Source: UBA2779 sp965232165 (GTDB lineage: Bacteria; Spirochaetota; Spirochaetia; DSM-2461). From it: a DNA stretch of 64,000 nucleotides. Numbering within the stretch: position 1 is the first letter of the stretch; each line of letters starts with the position of its first letter. The translations under genes were made by a program, and so were the position numbers. A model generated the notes under the pieces. That model was given only the letters and a program-made list of their open reading frames with translations, was not told the DNA's origin and did not search any database. The stretch lies in assembly GCA_965232165.1 (NCBI GenBank), contig CBDDOY010000002.1, positions 310,001 through 374,000 on the forward strand, read 5' to 3'. Positions 10,024-18,185 of this stretch are shown piece after piece.

Positions 10024-10497
10024 TGTGCTGCGGTTTTCAAAAATCTATATCGGCTGTCCCTTCGGACAGGACTTCTGACTTCAATGCCTTAGCCCCGAAG
10101 CTTGCAGGCGGCTCAATAGGTTGAATGAGCGGCACTTCGCAGCCGTTTGAGAACCTGCACTGTCAGAAAAAGAACTATGTGGTCGACCCCATTGGGCCTC
10201 GACAGTATATGGGGTGAGCAGTTTTTTGCATGAATGAGCCGAAATTGAAGCAATGGGATTGAGACGGGGTGGAAAAGGTCTGGGCATATACTTGTAATTC
10301 ATTTCTTCACCGAACTATATATGTCAGCACGTGACTGCTGCCTGTCACTAAGCTTCAGGCACTATAAATGTCTTACACCGGCAGCCCCGGTTCATCGTCA
10401 CCCGCAGGGGCTTGCCGGCGGCATTTCCGCTGCAATCCCTTGCGGTTATTGTCATTTGGCAGTCTGCTGTGTACGGCACACGAGGGAGGGGGGGTAG
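10024..10497. other. Intergenic region with a copy of the dispersed GC-rich repeat
   Basis: No coding frame is convincing. Around 10384-10480 it holds part of a dispersed repeat (GCCGGCGGCATTTCCGCTGC, then AATCCCTTGCG, then CTGCTGTGTAC), also found near 17.9, 30.7 and 54.2 kb. A weaker match (CCCTTCGGACAGGACTTCTGACTTCAATGCCTTAG) lies at about 10055-10095. Confidence 0.55.
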
Positions 10498-11589
10498 TTG
10501 GAATCAACCCAATCTATTGACATTATTTCCCTGGATAAACTCGAATCAGGAGGAAATTTGCTCCAGTCCGCCTTCTGGGGAAGGTATAAATCACTTAGCG
10601 GCTGGCGGCCACGGGGATTCGCCTGGAAAGCCGGTGCCGCAGCCGGTTCTCTGTTGGTATTGGAACGAACTCTTCCGGGCGGGCAGAGTCTGGCCTATGT
10701 TCCTCATGGGCCTCTTCTGCCTGGCGATATGGATAACCGGCAAGTCTCAAGCCTGATATCCGGCTTGGCAGGGGAGCTTTTCGAGCATCTTCCTTCATCC
10801 TGCTTCATGATACGTTTCGACCTTGCCGGGGGCGCCAATGGGCCAGTCGGAACGGATACGCCCCGTCCCGCCGGGCTCACGGAGCCGCTGCGAAAGGCTT
10901 CCTACCGTGTACAGCCTGAGGATACGGTCATCCTTCCGCTGATTAAGGATGAGGAGACCCTGCTTTCGAATATGCACAAGAAAACCCGTTACAACATCAG
11001 GCTGGCAGAACGGAAAGGGGTGAGTATTCATCGGCTGGAGAAAGAAGCCGCACTCGAGTCGTTGCCGAAATGGTATGCCCTCTACAGAGAAACGGGCAGA
11101 CGGGACGGCATAACCCTTCACGATGAACTCTACTATAGACGATTGTTTCTCGAAACACAAAAAGTAGAAACGGATGATTTCAAACTCAGCCTGTATCTGG
11201 CCTGTCATGAGGGAAACCTGTTGGCGGGCATCATCGTATTCCGCTGCTATCAGAGGAGCACCTATATGTACGGTGCCTCCTCCTCAAATAAAAGGGAATT
11301 AATGCCCAACCACCTTCTTCAGTGGCATGCCATCCGGGATGCGGCGAATGAGGGGGCCGAAGAATATGATTTCTACGGCATACCGCCATCAGATAGCGCC
11401 GAGCATCCCATGCACGGTCTATGGCGCTTCAAGACCGGATTCGGCGGCAATATCCATCATTATTATGGTGCTTGGGATTATCCCTATAAGCTCGGCATAT
11501 ACCGCATTTATAGCGTCGCCGAAAGGCTCCGCGGGCGTCTTGCCGCTTGGCGGAAGCGAATACTCCCCTACAAGCCGCCTCAAAAATGA
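10498..11589 (+). CDS. FemAB/FemX-like peptidoglycan bridge aminoacyltransferase
   Basis: Belongs to the FemAB (FemX, MurM) family, GNAT-fold enzymes that transfer amino acids from aminoacyl-tRNA onto the peptidoglycan precursor to build cross-bridges; cytoplasmic, acting on lipid II or UDP-MurNAc-pentapeptide. The 363-residue length fits. Visible marks are the MHKKTRYNIRLAERKGV segment (residues 159-175), a second GNAT half with CYQRSTYMYGASSSNKREL, and EEYDFYGIPPSDS followed by GLWRFKTGFGG near the C-terminus, which is typical of the family. The start is a TTG at 10498, directly after a strong GGGAGGGGGGG stretch. It stands alone, with no mur genes nearby. The amino acid transferred cannot be told from sequence. 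Confidence 0.85.
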   Translation: MESTQSIDIISLDKLESGGNLLQSAFWGRYKSLSGWRPRGFAWKAGAAAGSLLVLERTLPGGQSLAYVPHGPLLPGDMDNRQVSSLISGLAGELFEHLPSSCFMIRFDLAGGANGPVGTDTPRPAGLTEPLRKASYRVQPEDTVILPLIKDEETLLSNMHKKTRYNIRLAERKGVSIHRLEKEAALESLPKWYALYRETGRRDGITLHDELYYRRLFLETQKVETDDFKLSLYLACHEGNLLAGIIVFRCYQRSTYMYGASSSNKRELMPNHLLQWHAIRDAANEGAEEYDFYGIPPSDSAEHPMHGLWRFKTGFGGNIHHYYGAWDYPYKLGIYRIYSVAERLRGRLAAWRKRILPYKPPQK

Positions 11590-11600
11590 AGAACAAGGAT

Positions 11601-12095
11601 TCAACTCCACAGCCTCTTCTTCGTATCTGAAGGGGACAGCCCTGCGTAGCCGTCTTGTCTCAACACTTCAAAAGCCGCCACCCCAACGGCTACCGCAAGG
11701 TTCAGCGACCTCGCCCGTGGCTGTATAGGTATTCGCAAACAGTGTTCAGGCTGTGCTTTGAGAATCTCAACCGGCAAACCGGCCGTTTCCTTACCGAATA
11801 CAAGAAATGTCTGGTGTTCAAATCTTACCGTATCGTGGCCGAGTCTCGCCTTAGTCGTGAAATACCACATGTCCGCATCCGGATAGGTCTCACGGAAGCC
11901 GGGCCAATCACCATGAATTTCGACATCTAAATCCTTCCAGTAATCCAGACCGGCACGCCGGAGATGCCTGTCGTCTATTTGAAATCCCAAGGGCCGTATA
12001 AGGTGGAGTTTGGCGCCGACTGCCACGCAGGTGCGGCCTATGCTGCCCGTGTTCTGGGGTATTTCCGGCTCATGCAAAACAATATGCAGTTCCAT
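11601..12095 (-). CDS. trmL: tRNA (cytidine/uridine-2'-O-)-methyltransferase TrmL
   Basis: SPOUT-class methyltransferase that 2'-O-methylates the wobble base (position 34) of tRNA-Leu isoacceptors using S-adenosylmethionine. 164 residues, the normal TrmL (YibK) length. Motifs are HEPEIPQNTGSIGRTC at the N-terminus, VFGKETAGLP (motif 2) and LRIPIQPRARSLNLAVA (motif 3), which build the trefoil-knot cofactor site. The ATG at 12095 has AAGGG upstream and lies 6 bases after the rel stop, so it is the last gene of the prfA-prmC-rel-trmL operon. Confidence 0.93.
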   Translation of the reverse strand: MELHIVLHEPEIPQNTGSIGRTCVAVGAKLHLIRPLGFQIDDRHLRRAGLDYWKDLDVEIHGDWPGFRETYPDADMWYFTTKARLGHDTVRFEHQTFLVFGKETAGLPVEILKAQPEHCLRIPIQPRARSLNLAVAVGVAAFEVLRQDGYAGLSPSDTKKRLWS

Positions 12096-12101
12096 GCGAA
12101 A

Positions 12102-14153
12102 CTAACCCTTAAATCCGTCCTGGATGTTCTGCACTTTGGAGATCGAAAGAACCGCCGGGATAGTCCTTATGCTCTTGGTTATTCTCTTCAAGTCATCGGC
12201 GTTCTCCATCTCAACGGTGAAAAATCCCTCCAGGTTGCCCCGTTCAGTTTCATCGAGACTTCCGGAGATGATATGACCATGATACTTACGAATCGAATTC
12301 TCGATTTCACTGTAGAGATTGTAGGTGTTACGGGCGTGAACCCTCAGTTTCTGAACGCTCTTATGAGTCGTTGTTTCCCATTCCACGTGTATACGGCGGT
12401 CTTCAAATCCGTCGATTCCCCCCAAGTTGGGACAGGAGGCATGATGCACGATGATGCCGCGTCCACGGGAGATATAACCGATGATGCGATCCCCGGGAGT
12501 CGGAGAGCAGCAACGGCTGATTTTGATCAAGGTGTTACGCCCATTCCCTACGCTAATGCCGAACTTGCCTGTATCGATGACACGGGTTTCGATTTGCTTC
12601 CCATCGGCTGGATTGTTTGGCGGGGGGCGCAGGTTCTTCTTCGCGACTATTTCCCTGTCGATTATCACATTCGTATCATGGCGGTTCAGCCAGGCGCGTA
12701 TCTTGCTCCGCGATCTGGCGCTGCGCACATGCTTTAGCCAATTGACATGAGGATGGGCCTTTGATGAGGTGAGTATCTGAATAGTCTGCGTATTCATCAG
12801 CGGGCGAGTGAGCGGAATAATGCTGTCATCGGCCTTCGCTCCCCTGCAGTGATTGCCGACTTCCGTATGTATGTGATAGGCAAAGTCTATCGCCGTCGAC
12901 CCCTCAGGGAGTTCAATCGGCTCACCCTTGGGCGTATAGACGATGATGGAATCTCTGAGCACATCGCGTTTTATCGTGTCCAAAAACTCACCGGCATCAT
13001 GATCGTATCCTTCACTGCGCAGGGTTTGAAGTTGTTTCACGACTCCGATTTCCGAAGGAAGTATTTGGTCGGGACGCTTCCTAGCCTTATACGCCCAATG
13101 CGCAGCGATGCCATATTCGGCAGTTTCATGCATTTCCCGGTTGCGGATCTGTATCTCCATGATGTGGGCGCTTTCTGTGATCACCGCAGTATGAATGCTC
13201 TGATACCCATTGCTCTTGGGATGGGCAATGTAGTCTTTGAAATGCCTGCCAAGCGGCGGCCAAAGGCTGTGAACCACCCCGATCATCACATAACACGCAT
13301 TAGTCGTCTCACAGATTATCCGCATACCCGAGAAGTCCAATATCTCTCCGAATGCCTTGTTTCTGTCTTTCATCTTCCTGTAGATTGAGTAAAAACTCTT
13401 CACACGCACGTCAACCTGCACCTTGACTCTGGCCTTGGATGCCGCATGGATGACTTTTTCTTTCATCTGAACAAGATCCTGCTGCCTTTCTTCCTTTCTA
13501 AGGGCAATATCGTTTTGAATTTGGGCATAATAACTCGGCTTTAAGTACTTGAAACTGTAGTCTTCAAGCTCGCTCTTATGAGAACTCATGCCAAGCTTGC
13601 CGGCCATTGGGGCGTATATTTCCAGGCATTCGCGGGCAATACGCTGCCGGCGCCGTTCATCCTTTATGTGATGAAGCGTTCTCATATTGTGGCACTTGTC
13701 GGCAAGTTTGATGAAAATAATCCTCAAATCATCCACCATAGCCCAAATCATCTTGCGCAGACTCGCGGCCTTCCTGTGCCCCTTGCCTATGTCAATATCG
13801 TCAATCTTCGTTACTCCATCGACAAGGGTATAGACTTCTTCGCCGAAATACTCTGCAAACTCCTCATGACGGATGTCAGTGTCTTCGAGCACATCGTGAA
13901 GCAATGCTCCCAAAATAGTGGCGGGCTCCATCTTGAGGTCAATGAGTATCTCGGCCACTTTGAGAGGATGAATGATATACGGTTCTCCAGAATCCCTTTT
14001 TTGCCCCTCGTGAAGCTGTCTGGACCAGTGAAGCGCCCGCAATATTTGACGCCGATTCGCCCTGGAGTAAATACTCAATCGCCCGGTGAACTGCCGGATG
14101 ACAGCCTCTAAGTTTTCATTGGTAAGGACCAAATTGCTTCCATCTGAGGTCAT
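12102..14153 (-). CDS. rel: Bifunctional (p)ppGpp synthetase/hydrolase, RelA/SpoT family
   Basis: Makes and breaks the alarmone (p)ppGpp in the stringent response. 683 residues. Domain order: HD hydrolase (YIIHPLKVAEIL, ALLHDVLEDTD near residues 57-95, with HD pairs intact), synthetase (DFSGMRIICETTNACY, HFKDYIAHPKSNGYQSIHT near residues 280-350), TGS (IIVYTPKGEPIELPEGSTAIDFAY near residue 420) and a C-terminal ACT domain (about 610-680). Intact HD motifs suggest that hydrolysis is retained, as expected for a single Rel enzyme. The ATG overlaps the TGA of prmC by 4 bases. Whether the genome has a second RelA/SpoT protein cannot be seen here. Confidence 0.94.
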   Translation of the reverse strand: MTSDGSNLVLTNENLEAVIRQFTGRLSIYSRANRRQILRALHWSRQLHEGQKRDSGEPYIIHPLKVAEILIDLKMEPATILGALLHDVLEDTDIRHEEFAEYFGEEVYTLVDGVTKIDDIDIGKGHRKAASLRKMIWAMVDDLRIIFIKLADKCHNMRTLHHIKDERRRQRIARECLEIYAPMAGKLGMSSHKSELEDYSFKYLKPSYYAQIQNDIALRKEERQQDLVQMKEKVIHAASKARVKVQVDVRVKSFYSIYRKMKDRNKAFGEILDFSGMRIICETTNACYVMIGVVHSLWPPLGRHFKDYIAHPKSNGYQSIHTAVITESAHIMEIQIRNREMHETAEYGIAAHWAYKARKRPDQILPSEIGVVKQLQTLRSEGYDHDAGEFLDTIKRDVLRDSIIVYTPKGEPIELPEGSTAIDFAYHIHTEVGNHCRGAKADDSIIPLTRPLMNTQTIQILTSSKAHPHVNWLKHVRSARSRSKIRAWLNRHDTNVIIDREIVAKKNLRPPPNNPADGKQIETRVIDTGKFGISVGNGRNTLIKISRCCSPTPGDRIIGYISRGRGIIVHHASCPNLGGIDGFEDRRIHVEWETTTHKSVQKLRVHARNTYNLYSEIENSIRKYHGHIISGSLDETERGNLEGFFTVEMENADDLKRITKSIRTIPAVLSISKVQNIQDGFKG

Positions 14154-14992
14154 GGCCGCTTCCTTCCGTAGATCACCCGGTCTCTTCCCCCAAGGTCCTG
14201 CCGGATAGCAATACTGCGAAAATCATTTTCCGACAGTATTTGTCTGATCACGGCCATCTGCGATGGGTCTGCTTCCAAAATCAGGACGCCGTTCAAACGA
14301 AGGCGTTCGGCGGCCTGAGGTATGAGTCCTCTAATCAGATTGAGACCATCCTCCCCGCCGCCGTCGAGGGCGATATCGGGTTCTTTCCAGCCCAGGCGGA
14401 GCCCCCGGTCCACCTCATTTCTCGTCAAATAGGGCGGGTTGGCCACAATGACATCGAAGGGCCCCTCAATGCCGTCGAGAAGATGCGTTTGAGTGAAGCA
14501 TATCCTTCCGCCGCATAGACTCCGATTGTTTCTGCGGCAGTATTCACCGGCGATTTCGGAGATATCCGAGGCGAATATGCGCCAGCTAGGCCGCTCCACG
14601 GCCAGGGGCGCCGCCAGAGTGCCCGGACCGCAGCAACAGTCATGCAGGCGTCCCTCCGATGATGGCGGCATGAAGTCAAGGGCCGTTTCCACCACAATCT
14701 CCGAGTCAGGACGAGGACAGAAAACACCGGGACCGATGTGAAAGTTCAAGCCCCAGAATTCCTTGAGACCGGTAATCCAGGCCGCCGGTTCACCCTCCCT
14801 GCGGCGATTGAGCATTTGTCTATAGGAGAGGTGTTCAGATTCCCTCATTTCTTCCTTCAATTCCATATACAGTCTTGCCCTGTCTGTGCTGCAGGCGTGG
14901 GCTAACAGCAGGGATGCGTCCAGTTCGGGAGTGTCGGTTACATGGAGTGGAAGCATATTTCGACCCTCGGCCAATGCCTCATGTCTGGTCAT
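14150..14992 (-). CDS. prmC: Release factor glutamine N5-methyltransferase PrmC
   Basis: Methylates the glutamine of the GGQ motif in release factors RF1 and RF2, raising termination efficiency. 280 residues. The N-terminal helical domain is followed by a Rossmann methyltransferase domain with an FCPRPDSEIVVE stretch, LHDCCCGPGTLAAPLA (cofactor motif I) and the hallmark VIVANPPYL (NPPY) near residue 185. I use the ATG at 14992; the frame can be extended one codon to a TTG at 14995. It overlaps the end of prfA, its substrate gene, by 14 bases and the start of rel by 4, a translationally coupled operon. The prfA-prmC pairing is classical and supports the call. Confidence 0.94.
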   Translation of the reverse strand: MTRHEALAEGRNMLPLHVTDTPELDASLLLAHACSTDRARLYMELKEEMRESEHLSYRQMLNRRREGEPAAWITGLKEFWGLNFHIGPGVFCPRPDSEIVVETALDFMPPSSEGRLHDCCCGPGTLAAPLAVERPSWRIFASDISEIAGEYCRRNNRSLCGGRICFTQTHLLDGIEGPFDVIVANPPYLTRNEVDRGLRLGWKEPDIALDGGGEDGLNLIRGLIPQAAERLRLNGVLILEADPSQMAVIRQILSENDFRSIAIRQDLGGRDRVIYGRKRP

Positions 14993-16064
14993 CAAGAGCG
15001 GTTTCGACGGCGCAGACCATCAGGGCCTCTACAAGGTCATCAATTTCTCCCTGCATCGTCTGTTCGAGCTTGTAGAGTGTGAGATTGATGCGATGGTCGG
15101 TGACACGGTTCTGAGGGAAGTTGTAGGTGCGAATGCGTTCCGACCTGTCGCCGCTGCCCACCTGACTCTTTCGATTGGCGGCGCGTTCCGCTTGTTTTTT
15201 GGCCTCCTCGGCATCATATAACCGGCTCCGGAGCACGCGCATGGCCTTGGCCCTGTTCTTGAGCTGGCTCTTCTCATCCTGGCAGATAACCACCAGCCCT
15301 GTAGGAAGATGAGTAATGCGTACAGCCGAGTCGGTGGTGTTCACACTCTGCCCCCCGGGTCCGCTTGAGCGGTACACATCAATTTTAAGATCATTTTCTT
15401 TGATTTCGATGTCGATTTCTTCGGCCTCGGGCAGCACGGCAACCGTTACCGCCGAGGTGTGGATGCGGCCCTGAGACTCGGTTACCGGCACCCGCTGCAC
15501 CCGGTGTACGCCGGATTCATAGCGAAGCTGACCGTAAGCGCCTTTGCCCTTTACCGAGAAAATGACCTCCTTGAAGCCGCCTGCCTCGGTTTCATTGGCC
15601 TGCAGGAGTTCCACCTTCCATCTGTGTTTATCGGCGTAGCGGTTGTACATCCGGTAGAGATCGGTGACAAAGATACTGGCCTCGTCTCCTCCGGTACCGG
15701 CGCGAATCTCGATAATGATGTTCTTTCCGTCGAGGGGGTCTTGAGGTACCAATTGCCGTTTCAACTGTTTGATTATCTTTTCCAGCATCTCTTCCAATGA
15801 ATCGATTTCTATTTCCGCCATTTCCCTGAGTTCCGCTTCACTCTCGGTTTCCGCCATCTTCCGCGCGTCGTCGAGTGCGGATTTCTTCGCTAAGAAATCC
15901 GCATAGAGCGCCATGGTTTCCTGAAGATGGCTCAATTCCTGCATCGTTTCCTTGTAGTGGACTGGATTCCTGTGGAAGTCTGGCGCAGAAACGATACTCT
16001 GCAATTCCTCATGGCGAGACTGGAGAGCATCGAGACGTTTTTCCAGTAAGGTGCTGTCTGTCAT
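14979..16064 (-). CDS. prfA: Peptide chain release factor 1
   Basis: Recognises UAA and UAG stop codons in the ribosome and triggers peptide release. 361 residues, the family norm. Visible marks are the tripeptide anticodon PVT in RVPVTESQGRIHTSAV (RF1-type rather than the SPF of RF2), the catalytic GGQ in SSGPGGQSVNTTDSAVRITH near residue 230, and IEIRAGTGGDEA upstream. The start chosen is the ATG at 16064 (MTDSTLLEKR), with AAGG eight bases upstream; an in-frame GTG at 16073 lies inside that binding site. It is the first gene of the four-gene minus-strand operon prfA-prmC-rel-trmL. Confidence 0.96.
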   Translation of the reverse strand: MTDSTLLEKRLDALQSRHEELQSIVSAPDFHRNPVHYKETMQELSHLQETMALYADFLAKKSALDDARKMAETESEAELREMAEIEIDSLEEMLEKIIKQLKRQLVPQDPLDGKNIIIEIRAGTGGDEASIFVTDLYRMYNRYADKHRWKVELLQANETEAGGFKEVIFSVKGKGAYGQLRYESGVHRVQRVPVTESQGRIHTSAVTVAVLPEAEEIDIEIKENDLKIDVYRSSGPGGQSVNTTDSAVRITHLPTGLVVICQDEKSQLKNRAKAMRVLRSRLYDAEEAKKQAERAANRKSQVGSGDRSERIRTYNFPQNRVTDHRINLTLYKLEQTMQGEIDDLVEALMVCAVETALDDQT

Positions 16065-16106
16065 AAATGACACCTTAGCCGAATTTGTATTTAGATTGAA
16101 GTGCTA

Positions 16107-16127
16107 AGAGGGCCTTTTAGAGGCACC
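16107..16127. mobile_element. Fragment of the miniature element terminal repeat
   Basis: TTTTAGAGGCACCCC is a degenerate right terminal repeat of the 160-bp miniature element family. No left end is recognisable. It lies between the rhomboid gene stop and the prfA start. Confidence 0.45.
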
Positions 16128-16129
16128 CC

Positions 16130-16759
16130 TCAGAAGCCTACAGTTTCTTGACCACTTGGGGGAGGGGAACCGTCCGGTCTGGGAGCAGATTGATTTTTTC
16201 GCATACCGACAGTGCGGCTGAAGCCGAAAAAGGCCCCGCAGGCGGCCCCGATGATGTGAGAAATTTGAGAGATATCGTCATGCAGGAATATGGCCAAAAA
16301 TTCCTTGAATAAGTAGAGGCCCACCACGAGTATCGCCGTTATCGGGAATTCGCCGGTCTTGATATTAGCGAAACTCACCATGAGTATCATCATGAACGCG
16401 ACGCCGCTGGAACCCATGAGCGCCGCGTCAAATAAAAACGCATTCACCAACCCGTTCGCCATAGCCGTGATGGCAATCATCCAGGACAAGGGTCTCGATC
16501 CAAATTTCTCCTCGAGAATAGGGCCAAGGAGCAGTATGAGGGTGAGATTAGAGAGTAAATGATCCCATCCCATGTGGCCGAAGATATGGGTGAGCATTCG
16601 GACATAAGCCGGTATGCTGTCTATCTGAAAAGTTGTTGCACCTTCGGCGGTGAAGAGCGCCTCTATGGTTCCAGGCATGATGTACTGGTCGATGAGCAGC
16701 ACGGCCGTCGCAATCAAAGTAAAGGTGAGCGTAGTAGGGGCATTGTATTTCAGCCTCAT
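16130..16759 (-). CDS. Rhomboid-family intramembrane serine protease
   Basis: Polytopic inner-membrane protein of 209 residues with the rhomboid signature set: a HMGWDHLLSNL motif (H-x3-N), the catalytic serine in MGSSGVAF (GxSG) near residue 117, and a histidine in ISHIIGAACG near residue 166. Rhomboids cut single-span membrane proteins within the bilayer; the substrate is unknown. At least six hydrophobic segments are visible, and the C-terminal tail is Pro/Ser-rich and hydrophilic. No clear ribosome-binding site precedes the ATG. It is followed by a miniature-element fragment, not by an operon partner. Confidence 0.85.
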   Translation of the reverse strand: MRLKYNAPTTLTFTLIATAVLLIDQYIMPGTIEALFTAEGATTFQIDSIPAYVRMLTHIFGHMGWDHLLSNLTLILLLGPILEEKFGSRPLSWMIAITAMANGLVNAFLFDAALMGSSGVAFMMILMVSFANIKTGEFPITAILVVGLYLFKEFLAIFLHDDISQISHIIGAACGAFFGFSRTVGMRKNQSAPRPDGSPPPSGQETVGF

Positions 16760-16801
16760 ATATCACACATATCGGCCCGATTATCCTCATTTGTTACCGT
16801 A

Positions 16802-16960
16802 GGGCGCCTCCAAAAACCGCTTTTGGAATTTGGCGCAGCTATTTTTCTTCGATAAAGGTGCCAAAAATTCAAGCGTAACGGGTTTACGTGAGTTCTTTGG
16901 CAACGCAGTCGCGGAGGGAAAAGAACAAGCCAGAAACGGAATAGGTTTTCAGAAGTGCCC
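16802..16960. mobile_element. Miniature inverted-repeat element, diverged copy d
   Basis: 159 bp from GGGCGCCTCCAAAAACC to GGTTTTCAGAAGTGCCC, with the inner GGCAACGCAGTCGCGGAGG resembling the other copies. The flanks CGTA and TGTA differ at one base and are a plausible decayed 4-bp target duplication. It lies between xthA and the rhomboid gene. Confidence 0.7.
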
Positions 16961-16976
16961 TGTATCCTCGTCTCAA

Positions 16977-17747
16977 TTACAGGGCGTTGCCATCAATTTC
17001 CAGCTCTATTGGGCAATGATCACTGCCTAGAACATCCGGTTTGATGACCGACGAGAGAACGAGGTCTCGCGCTGCATCGTTGACACAGAAATAATCCAGT
17101 CTCCATCCGATATTTCTGGCCCTTGCGCCGCCGCGGTACGACCACCAGGTGTAGTGCTGAGGTCCCTTTTCAAACATACGGAATGTATCGGTCCATCCGC
17201 TGTCGATGAAGGAATCCATCCAGGCGCGCTCTTCCGGAAGATAGCCGGGATTCTTCTCGTTCTCCTTGGGCCTGGCAAGATCAATGGGTTTGTGAGAAAC
17301 GTTGAAATCTCCCGTTACGACAACCGTCTTTCCTTGAGCCGCCAATGCATCCCCGCAAGCCTTCACGGCCTGATTGAAACTGAGCTTGTAATCCAGGCGT
17401 CTGCCCTCAGGCTGGGAGTTGGGGAAATAGCCGTTGAGTAAAACCAAATTGCCGAAATGAATAAGCTGCATTCGGCCTTCGGCATCGAACTCTTCCCTTC
17501 CCAGTATCTCAACCCCATCAGGCGTCTTCTTCGACCAAAATGCCGTGCCGCTATAGCCCTTCTTCTCGGCGCTATGCCACCATGAATGGTAGCCTGCCGG
17601 GGACAGCAGCGTCTTGGGAACCTGATCCGAATGCGCCTTAATTTCTTGAACACAGAAAACATCGGCATTCGCCGCGTCAAAGTAGTCAAGAAAACCCTTG
17701 CCGCTTGCGGCTCGAATACCATTGACATTCCAAGATACTATTTTCAT
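16977..17747 (-). CDS. xthA: Exodeoxyribonuclease III (AP endonuclease)
   Basis: Mg-dependent endonuclease/exonuclease/phosphatase-fold enzyme that cuts at abasic sites and degrades 3' ends in base-excision repair. 256 residues, the family norm. Motifs are MKIVSWNVNGIRAA at the N-terminus, VQEIKA (metal-binding Glu), VVVTGDFNVSH (Asp/Asn pair) and LGSDHCPIELEI (catalytic Asp-His) at the end, plus RLDYFCV. I start at the ATG at 17747 because the family begins with MKIVSWN; the frame is open to 17783, but the extra residues have no counterpart. Confidence 0.94.
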   Translation of the reverse strand: MKIVSWNVNGIRAASGKGFLDYFDAANADVFCVQEIKAHSDQVPKTLLSPAGYHSWWHSAEKKGYSGTAFWSKKTPDGVEILGREEFDAEGRMQLIHFGNLVLLNGYFPNSQPEGRRLDYKLSFNQAVKACGDALAAQGKTVVVTGDFNVSHKPIDLARPKENEKNPGYLPEERAWMDSFIDSGWTDTFRMFEKGPQHYTWWSYRGGARARNIGWRLDYFCVNDAARDLVLSSVIKPDVLGSDHCPIELEIDGNAL

Positions 17748-18185
17748 CCTTATCATTATCAACGAACAATGAACAAAAAACAATAACCTGGTGCATCGTC
17801 AATTCAAAAATCAACACCTGGCCGCAACCCTTCGGGTCGGGCTTTCCACTCCAATGCCCTGCTCTGGCAGCCTGCTTCCGGCTCATTGCCAATCGCCGGG
17901 GGGCAGCCGGCGGCATTTCCGCTGCCCTTCAATACTTGTTGTGTGCAGCACAGCAGGAGCCTGCCGGACTTAACCTTCCGGTCGGTTCTTACCTGTTGTC
18001 AATATGTCCGGGCAAAGCTGACTCACTCTGCTTTTTCGCCTTGTATCAGAAAAAGAATCATGAAAAACTGTCTCAAGAATCTCAAGTCCGACAGACTCCT
18101 AGGAAACAGAACATGAAATCTTTGATGCGTGTTGACGTTGCACCTGGCCGAAGAGGTTTTTTAGAGGTGCCCTTATGAGCCCGTC
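17748..18185. repeat. Intergenic region with a dispersed GC-rich repeat copy and a miniature-element end
   Basis: From about 17815 to 17955 it carries the dispersed repeat (CCTTCGGGTCGGGCTTTCC, then CTCATTGCCAATCGCCGG, then CAGCCGGCGGCATTTCCGCT), the best match to the 54.1-kb copy. At 18152-18172 it holds a right terminal repeat (GTTTTTTAGAGGTGCCC) of the miniature element, with no visible left half. No gene is supported between xthA and hrpA. Confidence 0.65.

Noticed and set aside
12849..13388. A 179-codon plus-strand frame opposite rel
   Set aside because: Antisense of the conserved synthetase and hydrolase domains, without motifs of its own.
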